A stretch of DNA of 64,000 nucleotides from Callaeas wilsoni. Lineage: Eukaryota; Chordata; Aves; Passeriformes; Callaeidae. The first letter of the stretch is position 1, and each line of letters starts with the position of its first letter. Under the pieces are notes generated by a model. It saw only the letters and a program-made list of their open reading frames with translations, did no database searches and was not told the DNA's origin. The translations under genes were made by a program, and so were the position numbers. The stretch spans positions 43,230 through 107,229 of the forward strand of contig VWPU01000961.1 in NCBI GenBank assembly GCA_013398955.1. The letters run 5' to 3'. This document shows positions 13,001 through 21,100 of this stretch, piece by piece.

Positions 13001-16000
13001 GAAAAAAAGGGGCTGGTACTGTGCTGCAGAAGTTGTCATTAAAATGGAGTGGCATGAAGAAGGACTATGAGAAAGAAGGAGGAGAGAGAAAGACTGAAGT
13101 TGGAATAAAATTTTGTTGGATGACTGAGCTGCAACATGGTAACATTTACCTGAGGAATCCTGGTAGACAGCATGAAATTGACTCTCTTTGGCCATCTAGG
13201 CTTTGGGACATCATATATGCACTGAAAAGCTGGAACCTAAATGAAAACTGAGTTGTATCTGCATTCCATGTGGAAGTGTAGCATTGGAGGTATTTGACAT
13301 AGATGCTGTCCCATACAGCAGTGAGGGGGCTGAACCTGATGTGCAGCCTAAAAAGCCTTTCACGTGGTTTTCAGTTGGCTATCAGTCTGAATAAAAGCTG
13401 ATCCACAGTTTCAGGGATACTTTGGAATTACATTGAATTCAATTGCTATTAAATTTTCTCCAACTGCACCAGGTTTAGACTCTTATGCATCCAGGAAGTC
13501 CCATTAACAAGCATTAAAAACATCTTCCTGCCCAGATCCAGTACTTGCCTCACACTGCTGGTATACAACGCTCAGGAAGTGAGAGTATCTCCTCCGCATG
13601 TACTGGCCAAGCTCATACTGTTGTTGTATGCCAAGCTGTAGAAGTAACACAAGAGCGTAAGAGGCTAAAGAAATGTGCTATCCATCCATTCCTACAACCA
13701 AAAAAAGAAAGCAGTAATAATTGATATCATTTTAATAAAGACCTTTTTCCTTTCCAAAGTGAAGTAGGAAAGAAGACATGAAAAAAAGTAGTGAAGTTGC
13801 TGCGTGTATGGTATTGGATAATGTTGGATGCAGTTCTGTATTTTGCTCTGTGGAAAGCTATGTGTATGTTTATCTGAGCTAGTGAGACTAAAAGCAGGCA
13901 TAGAGATGTTCCAACACCATCTGTCTAGTTTCTACTCTATTGCTGTCTCAGAGCTGATTAATGGGAGTGCAGACAGAGCAGCCACCTGTCCAGGATGTGA
14001 ATCCCATAGAGTGTCACTAGTGATTCCGTATGGAGGCTACAGTTTTAGCCTGGGCAAGATCTAGTTTTTCAGAATAGAAGACTTGAAGTAAAGGTCCTCC
14101 AAGCCTTTGGGCATTTTGCTGCAATAGTTAATTATTGAAACATTCAATTTTTGATTCTTGCCTGACTATGTTCCTAGCTTTTAGTCACTGAATCTTGTTA
14201 TACTTTTGAGTAACATTCACCATCACAGATCTTATTCACAGTTAAACAATAATCCATAAAATGGAGTCAAGTCACTTTATCTCTGTGTTAAATTAAACTG
14301 ATGACAATTCCCTACCTTCACAGCAAAATGGGTTTTTCAGTCCCAACATTTTAGTAGCTCTTAACTGAACATCTCTCAACTTATCTACATAATTTTGTGA
14401 ACATATGACATATGAATCACAGAATCATGGAATCAGTTAGGTTGAAAAAGACATCTGAGATCATTGAGTCCAACCTATTACCTAATGCCACCATGTCAAC
14501 TAGACCATGGGACTAAGTACCATTTCCAGTCTTTCCTTAAACACCCCCAGGGATGGTGACTCCACCACAATCGCACACAGTGTCCGTGTAATAGTCTCTA
14601 TATTGTAATCTTTTTACTTGTACCTGGTGTTTCCTGGCCTAAATTTAAATATATTCCACTTTGCTCATGTAAACATTACTGTAAACTGGGATCTCAAGTA
14701 CTGTGATTACTCATTCCTTCCTAAAGTAATTTTCTAAGTCATGGGATTAGAGGATAATTCAGGCTGAAAGGGGCCTCAGGGAGTCTCTAGTCCAACCTCC
14801 TGCTCAAAGCCGAGTCAGCTATGAGGTCAGACCAAGTTACTCAGGACCGACTGTGTGTGCATGTGATCACCTCTTTGTCTTGCTGGAATTGTGCATCCAG
14901 TTTCCTAGGGTGTAAGTTTGGTTTAGGTTTCTGCCCCAACTTGCCTAATATGCATGTTGTTAAGTTCTGACACCTGGGTCTTGAAGTCTTCCATGCCCTG
15001 GAGCAAGCTGGCATGGATTGCTGAACTCGCATAGTGTTTATATGGAATGATTGAGTCACAGCTGAGTTGGGAAGCTGGTCTGCTACTCCTGTTTCTTTAA
15101 GGGAGTTGACATGAGCAGAAACAGGCCTGATTTTGCTTTGGAGAACAGTTTTGTCCTGGAGATCAGGATCCCCACTCCTAAGAATGGTGAGGAAGAGCAA
15201 CCCCTCAGGCAGCTTGTTCTATTCTGATTTTGGTGAAGACCTGGCAAGTTCCCCTAGGAGAGAGACCCACTGGACATAAGGTATGTGTGCCTAACAGAGA
15301 GACATGCCTCACAGTCTGCCTCCACGTGCACTGCAGCCATTTATCTGGGACAACCAGACTTCTGGCACTTCTAAACTTCTTCTGGGAGACTGGCTGGTTC
15401 TGAGTGCTGGGCAAATAACTAGCAACTTTTTCCATCCAAATAACATATCTTGGGGAAAAAGGAATGAAGCACAAGCACACAGACACAGTGGGTCCTGCTG
15501 GTGGGAGGGGAGCACAAGTAGGGTTAAAACTACCCAGTGCCCAAATATTGCCTTACAGTCTGATAGTACAATTCACCCTTGGCATCATTGTAAAACTTGG
15601 CAGCTAATAGAAGTTACAGTCAAAGCAGGCACAGCATCAGTCGGATACAGTATCTGTGGTTGCTTCAGCTATTTCTGGTTACTACCAACAGCTGATTCCA
15701 CAAATGCCTGCACTAAAATAGCTGAGTTTTAAATCAGTTTTCCTGGGCATAGCATAAGAAAAATTTCTGCATGTACTGATCTTAACAATTTATGAGTAAG
15801 GAAGCACTTCTAATCAGCAGAGATTGAGGGAGGGGTGTGTGTGTATGCACTTCCACCACATTATGCTACTGATGGTTAAATCTTCCTGTATGGTCTCAGG
15901 TGAACTTATCACTCTCTACAACTCCCTAAAAGCTGATTGTAGTCAGGAGGGGGTTGATTTCTTCTCCCAGGCAACAACTGACAGAATGAGAGGACACAGT

Positions 16001-18084
16001 CTTAAGCTGTGCCAGGGGAAGTTTAGGTTAGACATCAACAAAAAAATTCACTGAAAGAGTGATTGGGCACTGGAGGTGGTGGAGTCTCTGTCCCTGGATG
16101 TGTTTAAGAAAAGACTGGACGTGGCACTCAGTGCCCATGGTTTAGTTGATGAGGAGGTGTTAGGTTAGATCATAGGCTGGACTTGATGATGTCAAAGGTC
16201 TTTTCCAACCTAGTTCATTGTGTGATTCTGTGGTTCTGTGAGATGGTCACCAGTGCCTGGCTCCTCCCAGAAGAACCTAGTATGCAAACTAGCATTTTTT
16301 AAATCAAAAAGCTCAACATATGCTGACACTGGACCAGAACAGGCTGACTCAGTTTCATTTAAAATTAATGAATGCTGTTGCTGTAGTTTCCTAATAAGTT
16401 CCTTGGCTGTCCTTAAGTGGCAACTTAATAAGAGCTTTCTCCAAGTGAAAGCAAAGTTCCAACCCCCAAATATCAACACACCATCTCCCAATATTTCAGT
16501 ATCTTGGCCCAGGTAAACAAACTCACCTTGGTAAGTTGACCATATCCCTGTTGCCTTGCAATTTCTTTGTGCTTATCAGTTGGAAAAAACTCCTGTGGGG
16601 TATGATCGCCATGGCGAAATACCTGATAAAATAGATTAAATTGCTTTTGTGTTACTGGTATTTTTTGTGGGGATTATAGCTAATTAGTGTAGTCACAAGG
16701 AATAGGTAGTGACAGTGAGTACTGTATCTGGCAGATGCTAAATATATTAATGGTGCTTGCCTTAAGTTGAGATAGCTACATTTCCTGTTTGATTTATTTA
16801 GACAAATATAACTTGTTCTTTTCTTGGCATTTGAGAATAAATTAGCTCAAATAAATTTTTGCAAGTTATAAAAACTACAGGATACCCTATTATATTTTAA
16901 AGAGGTTTTATGTATTTTAGGAGGTATAGACCATAATATTAAAAAAAAGGAAAACAAACAGAAGCATGTAAGTTATTTTGCAGATATACTTGAGCATTAG
17001 TATTTTGGTATGACTAAGTTGGAATCCAGAAGGAAAAAACCCAAACTATTACTCGAGATAACAGTTGTGTGGCTGACTGCCGTGAAGTTCTCCTACTTGG
17101 CAGAAATTAGCCTTAAAAAGTCATATGTTGGCTTTTTCATCATAAGAGGTGATAAAAGTGTTATCTAATATGTAAACACAGGCTAAGCTGTTACTCTGAA
17201 AACATTGAACCTGTTTTGGAATTTCACTTCAGATAAAAGATGTATTTATACAGGTACATTAGATTTTTCATTCCTGCGATGAATTCTTTGCTTCATATGC
17301 TTTGCAGCATAATTCCTGTAGATATGTGCCATATGATTCTAAAATTTTAACACCAGACTTTTTAAAAATTTCTTAATCCAAGCAGGGAGAAATGAAACCA
17401 AAAACTGCAGCACAAAAATTATATAAATGATTTACATGTGTCTGTCATGTTCAGAACAAGATTCAGGCTTTCTGCAAACAAATGGTACATTATAATCATT
17501 GCAAATAGCATTAGTTTCACAGCACTGGTTTCTGTGTTGTTTGTTCAATGTCGTTATACACTTGTTTGAGTTTCACATACTGAAAGTTATTTTTGCATGT
17601 TAATCCATTGAAACCACTGGAAAAGTGGAAACTCTTCCATGGTAGAGAGGGTTTTTGCACAGTTGGTATTTAGTTATGAAATCCTCTTTTACATTTTAAA
17701 ACAGAATCCTGTGTTATTTCTCTCTTAGTGCTATAAAATAAGCATTCTATATCCATCTAGAAAGTGAAGGTCATCTAGGAGTGCACAAAGGACACAAAAT
17801 TATAAAATCTCATTTAAAATTGAGGGGCTTTTTTGGACAATGCAATAATGAATCTTGAATATGCAGGAAACATTTAAATATTTGAAATGGTGCCCCCTGC
17901 TACCTACCCTAGAGTACAAGAAGAGTAGTAAGAGACAGGTTTTGAAGAAATTTCGTTTGCACATACTTACTAGCGACACAAACTTCAGTTTTCTTTTAGC
18001 TGTTGTTTGGTGAAGAAAAATGCAGAAAAGACAGAACATGAAACACAGACTCCAGATTCCACAGACCAGCTGCCTTGCTCTCAT
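3906..18084 (-). CDS. ACP3: ACP3-like (prostatic acid phosphatase-type) gene, 10 coding exons, active site altered
   Basis: Join, in transcript order: 18084-17971, 16622-16527, 13635-13549, 12921-12769, 10663-10565, 9475-9380, 6985-6853, 5593-5511, 4629-4523, 4062-3906. The lengths sum to 1125 nt, that is 374 codons plus a TAG stop, close to the 386 residues of human ACP3. The family dephosphorylates phosphomonoesters such as AMP and lysophosphatidic acid in secretions and at the cell surface. Seen here: signal peptide (residues 1-29), RHG motif at 41-43, a conserved block at 104-112, [12 protein letters not shown] at 137-148, the altered HD motif at 288-289, PLTLPGC at 341-347, and a C-terminal REC. 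Two of three human N-glycosylation sequons remain (N219, N333). Catalytic Arg15, Arg79 and Asp258 (human mature numbering) are replaced by His45, His109 and Ala289. PLTLPGC and WNPKILWQ point to ACP3 rather than lysosomal ACP2. Whether this is the only ACP3 of the species or a tandem paralogue cannot be told. Loss of activity is inferred. Confidence 0.94.
4523..4629 (-). CDS. ACP3: ACP3-like exon 9: HD motif changed to HA, with a GC donor site
   Basis: There are 35 codons plus two bases (residues 288-322 and two bases of Gly323): [17 protein letters not shown], then [18 protein letters not shown]. In human the exon begins HDTTVSGLQMALDVYNG. The catalytic-site His is kept, but the proton-donating Asp (Asp258) is Ala289, and the next Thr is Ala290. 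The acceptor is tttcacag|CAT. The donor is TGG|GCAAGT, a second GC-type donor. The split codon joins cleanly to exon 10. Confidence 0.94.
5511..5593 (-). CDS. ACP3: ACP3-like exon 8
   Basis: Two bases complete Gly260 and 27 codons follow (residues 261-287): [27 protein letters not shown]. The human exon reads VLVNEILNHMKRATQ and ends IMYSA. The acceptor is ttctttcag|GT and the donor ACG|GTGAGT, phase 0, just before the HD motif as in the family. Confidence 0.94.
6853..6985 (-). CDS. ACP3: ACP3-like exon 7
   Basis: There are 44 codons plus one base (residues 216-259 and the first base of Gly260): [44 protein letters not shown]. The human counterpart has NFTLPSWAT and KSRLQGG. The NYT sequon at 219-221 lies where human NFT is glycosylated. 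The acceptor cactgtag|GAT is short of pyrimidines but usable. The donor is GAG|GTAAGC, phase 1, matching the split Gly in human. Confidence 0.95.
9320..9375 (+). mobile_element. CR1 LINE fragment, 3' end, in ACP3-like intron 6
   Basis: The plus strand reads ggacttgaagatcttaaggg, then tcttttccaacct and two copies of gattctat. This is the standard avian CR1 3' end with its 8-bp tail. Only about 55 bp remain, so the copy is severely 5'-truncated. It is antisense to the gene and ends about five bases inside the exon 6 donor site. Confidence 0.85.
9380..9475 (-). CDS. ACP3: ACP3-like exon 6, next to a CR1 insertion
   Basis: There are 32 codons (residues 184-215): [20 protein letters not shown], then [12 protein letters not shown]. 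It aligns with the human block ending IWSKVYDPLYCE and with ACP2 ending VWNVYDTLFCE. The conserved Cys before the last Glu is Tyr214 here, so one family disulfide cannot form in the usual way. The acceptor is gtattccag|ATA. The donor is GAG|GTAAAT, and the following intron bases are already the tail of a CR1 fragment. Confidence 0.93.
10565..10663 (-). CDS. ACP3: ACP3-like exon 5
   Basis: There are 33 codons (residues 151-183), the human length: [19 protein letters not shown], then [14 protein letters not shown]. The human exon starts LLYLPFRNCPRF. The Cys159 that pairs with the C-terminal Cys in the human enzyme is present. The acceptor is ctttccag|TTG and the donor AAG|GTAAAG, phase 0. Confidence 0.94.
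12769..12921 (-). CDS. ACP3: ACP3-like exon 4: conserved substrate-pocket block with Arg79 changed to His
   Basis: There are 51 codons (residues 100-150), the human length, and this is the best-conserved exon: [13 protein letters not shown], then [19 protein letters not shown]. In human the first block reads IRSTDVDRTLMSA. The active-site Arg79 is His109 here, and the Arg of IRSTD is Gln103. Trp138 and His144, whose human counterparts are reported to matter for dimer formation, are kept. The acceptor is ccttcag|ATT and the donor AAT|GTGAGT, phase 0. Confidence 0.96.
13549..13635 (-). CDS. ACP3: ACP3-like exon 3, with a GC donor site
   Basis: There are 29 codons (residues 71-99): [17 protein letters not shown], then [12 protein letters not shown]. 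This aligns without gaps to the human LGMEQHYELGEYIRKRY segment. The human NES glycosylation sequon is absent, and C98 has no counterpart in human. The acceptor is ttctacag|CTT. The donor reads GAG|GCAAGT, a GC-type donor with otherwise perfect consensus, and no alternative GT keeps the length and frame. Confidence 0.94.
14410..14585 (-). mobile_element. CR1 LINE fragment in ACP3-like intron 2
   Basis: Reverse-orientation CR1 3' end: cacagaatcatggaatc tail, then ggttgaaaaagacatctgag, gagtccaacc, and further on agggatggtgactccaccac, all hallmarks of avian CR1. The element lies sense to the ACP3-like gene. The 5' border is blurred by divergence. Confidence 0.88.
14738..14845 (-). mobile_element. 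Second CR1 LINE fragment in ACP3-like intron 2
   Basis: The motifs ggctgaaaggggcctcaggg, ctagtccaacctcctgctc and a degenerate gttactcagg are the 3' region of a CR1 subfamily on the minus strand. It lacks the 8-bp tail and differs from the neighbour at 14410 in its gtccaacctcctgctc block, so it is probably a separate, older insertion. Confidence 0.8.
15905..16241 (+). mobile_element. CR1 LINE fragment, about 335 bp, in ACP3-like intron 2
   Basis: The longest repeat copy in the window. It runs from ctctacaactccctaaaagc through tcttctcccaggcaac, gaggacacagtcttaagctg, gtttaagaaaagactgga and ggtcttttccaacctag to the tail attctgtggttctgtg. This is the 3' end of avian CR1 on the plus strand, antisense to the gene. 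A small internal deletion removes the usual gggctgcccag block. Open frames crossing it are not genes. Confidence 0.92.
16527..16622 (-). CDS. ACP3: ACP3-like exon 2: RHG catalytic motif with Arg15 changed to His
   Basis: There are 32 codons (residues 39-70), exactly as in human ACP3. The exon opens [16 protein letters not shown] and ends GYGQLTK. The human motif is RHGDRSP: the nucleophile His (H42 here) and the first Arg (R41) are kept, but the second phosphate-binding Arg (Arg15 of the mature human enzyme) is His45. The acceptor is tttatcag|G and the donor AAG|GTGAGT, both phase 0. Confidence 0.95.
17971..18084 (-). CDS. ACP3: ACP3-like exon 1: start codon and signal peptide
   Basis: This exon encodes residues 1-38. 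The basic N-terminus MRAR is followed by a hydrophobic core ([16 protein letters not shown]) and a likely cleavage site after TTA at residue 29, so the mature chain should start KRKLKF. It aligns with the human leader and the mature start KELKFVTL. The start is supported by an in-frame TAG seven codons upstream (18103-18105) and by A at position -3. The donor is CTA|GTAAGT, phase 0, the same place as in human ACP3. Confidence 0.93.
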
Positions 18085-18144
18085 CCTGAAGGTAGCTTTC
18101 AGCTATTTTGCACACCAAGGTCCCTGGCTGGATGTGGTGATACA

Positions 18145-18153
18145 GTATATATG
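18145..18153 (-). promoter_or_regulatory. Candidate TATA box of the ACP3-like gene
   Basis: On the minus strand CATATATAC lies about 60 bases upstream of the ATG. A start site 25-30 bases further on (near 18120) would leave a short 5' leader of about 35 bases, free of upstream ATGs. Just upstream are a CCACCCC box (about 18162-18168) and an AGTTCA half-site resembling nuclear-receptor sites. The position fits a tissue-restricted TATA promoter; there is no CpG island. Confidence 0.55.
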
Positions 18154-21100
18154 TGGCTAAGAGGGGTGGAGTCAGTTGTGCTTAGTGAAGTCCAAGAGTG
18201 GGCTGTGAACTTGACTCGTCCAGCCTCTCTCCCCTTCCAGGTTTAATGTTTTTCAGGGAACTCTTGAAATTAAAAGTGTATTTTGCATTTGTACTCAATT
18301 TCTGTGTCCCGTGTATAGTATGGAGTGAAATCTCTGAGCTCTCCTGCCCGTGCGAAGGCAGGTGAATGTACAGAACTAGAGGTTGCCTTCTGTTATTTAA
18401 GCTAGGATTTAGTATTGGTCAGTCAGCCTTCCCAAATACAAAAATGGTGTAGATATCTTACTGTATGCAAAAGAGCTACTAAACCATCTGCATTCCTAAG
18501 TGCTCACAGTCTTCTCTGAACACTTTGTACTAGAAGGCTAGAAGGAGCAGTTCTGACAGACGTTCTTTTATAAAGAATCTCTGGATTTTCCCTAGATTTG
18601 GCTGGCATTTGTAGGAGGAATAAGCAACAGAAGGTTTTGCTACAAAGGAGCAGGAATAAGCCTAAATTCCTTGCAAAAAATGTAAAGATATATGAATGAA
18701 CTTTTAACCTCATCAGTAGATTGATTCTGTCTTCAGTGGCAAAGCATGTGCCACTGTTTTCTAGAACTATCCCCCAGAATTTCATACAGTTAGATTCATT
18801 TTTTATTTTCAGATTTCTCTTGCTACAAACACTCATTGTTACAGCGTGCATATATTAAGAGTTGTTTCTGTCATTTCCCCAGTATATTTTAAATAAGAAA
18901 AAAGTCTAGCTCAGAGACACCATTGCAAAAGACAGGATTGATCTCGCAAGTTATTGATCTGTGTTCAGTCCCATTCATGTGTTAATGAAAGTCCTGTTAA
19001 TATGTTAAAATTGAGGGTGATTTCTTAGTTATGAAAAGCTCTCTGTAAGAATTTAAAAGAAATTACTGAAAAAATTATCATGTTGCTACCCAAAAAGGAT
19101 ATATAAACTCAGCCTAGTTGAAGGCACATAACAACACTTTTCTTGTGACTATTAGATATAGGCTTGTCTAGGGGGATCAATTCTCCTTCCTGAGGTAACG
19201 ATGTTGTATCTTTCACATCTGTCAGAGCTAGAGATTCCTCTGTGAAAAATCCAGAGGTCAGACTTTCATTTCTGCTTTTATGCCTGACAAATTTAAGAGA
19301 TTCAGAAACAGAAAAATGTGGGGAGTTACCCATATTTATTGAAAAAGAAAATTCCTTTCTTTTTTTTTTTTGGAGGCACCTAGAGGGAGACATAGGTCAA
19401 CTGATTAAAGCTATTCACACCTTGTACATTTTCTTGCCTTCTCTGGCTGTCATACCTCAAGAATTTCTCTGAAGAGTCTGTGTTTTGCTGTTTCTAAAGA
19501 ACATGGCATCAGACACTACTCCTATAATACACTGCTCTGCTTGACAAGATTTTTAATTAGACCAACTCAGAAGAAATAGGCAAGTTCTCAGAATTGCAAG
19601 GCTCCATTCAGGTTCTTCATATACTGTGGATATGTCTAGGAGGGACAGCAGATCTACAACAGGAATAGAAAGATTTAACTTTCCTCTTTTCAGGCATCCA
19701 TTGCCTCACACTTTATGTGAGAGTCTTGTAACAAGGAAGGTGAAATTACTCTTACTTTGGGGATGACAAAATATTAGTGTAAATATTGGTGTAAAATATT
19801 CATGAAATGTGAAAAAATGTTAGTGTTAAAGCTGATACTGGCTTTCTTTGGTCTGTTCCTGATGCTTCTAATTCTGTGAGAAGAGACATGTCAAGGGCCA
19901 GAATTGTTTTTAAGTACACCATGTTGACTAATTCTGTTCCTGTTGAAAGTCATAGAGGGAGAATGAAACAGTGTGCTGTGCCATGGTGAGAGGTGTGAAA
20001 ACTGTAGCTGTTTCAAAGTCAAGGTAACTGCTTCTTTAATATGCTTGCAGCCTCTGTTAAAGCAACAGCTGAAGGTGGAAGAGAAGATAATGATAAAGGT
20101 AATAACTGTACCTCTCTTACATCCTTGGGAGTACAAAGGACAATATATGAGGTGTAAATCACATGCCTTTATCTTACCAATAAACTTGATGAAATATTTA
20201 TGGGATCATGATAAACATAATATTACTAAGCAAGTAAAAGTACAGCTTTGTGTTGTGTTCTGTACTGTGATATCTGAAGGCCGTGTTAAGAGATGCTGCT
20301 GGATCTTTGACATTGTTGAAGGAATGCAAATGTTCATTAACAATGCTCCAGTGCTTTAAAACTGTTCCATGGTTTAAGTGCTATTATTGTATTTGAAAGC
20401 TTATTGATCCAAAGAACAAAATTTGACCCTCTATACCCAAATTACAATATGAAGAATTCTTTCCAGGCTGTGATGCTTACCCCGTTCCCCCACTTTTAAG
20501 TCTAGAGTTAAATCTGCTTGGTGTGTAAGCACAGTGTAGGATTGGACTTGCAGTTTGAGATGCCACTTCTTCATTTACAATGGAGAAGGGTCAGAATTGG
20601 TTGAAGATACAGTGATAAGCATGTTAGAAGAGGACTCCAGTGTGGAATTAGTGTGGGGAGAAGGAGGCAGGTGGAGGACGATTTCAGCCTGCCCACCCTG
20701 CCTCCCCTTCTACCCCCTTCCTGAAACAACTCCTTTGAGGAATTGTTACTCCACCCTCTGGTGTTGAAGTCATGACTCTGTGGCTTCTGCAGTTTTGATA
20801 TCTATGTCCACTTCCACGACTTTTTCTCATGTTCTTTTCTTAGCTGCAGTCATATCAGGACTACACCTGTCATGAGAGTTCAAGGTTTCCTCTGGTTTAC
20901 AGGGTACCTCTTTGTCTCCTGCTTACACGCCTTGGTAAAAGATGAAGAAAAGTGAAGGTATAATTTCTTCAGCTGCGGTAAACTAATGGCCAGAACAAAA
21001 ATAATCCAACTCCAAGCCACTTGCTTAACATGTAAATAGATAGGAATCAGCTGCCTTTATTTAGCTAATGCTTAACATAGACTTCTTTGGTCCTTTACGC

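Noticed and set aside
12793..13251. Plus-strand 152-codon frame
   Set aside because: It overlaps ACP3-like exon 4 in antisense and runs on into intron; no homology of its own.
14841..15486. Minus-strand frames of 119 and 93 codons in intron 2
   Set aside because: They lie between CR1 fragments inside an intron and resemble no known family; no splice sites frame them.
3906..18084. Interpretation of the ACP3-like gene as an ordinary decayed pseudogene
   Set aside because: There is no stop, frameshift or lost splice site in 374 codons, and phases and exon lengths are preserved; only specific active-site residues differ.
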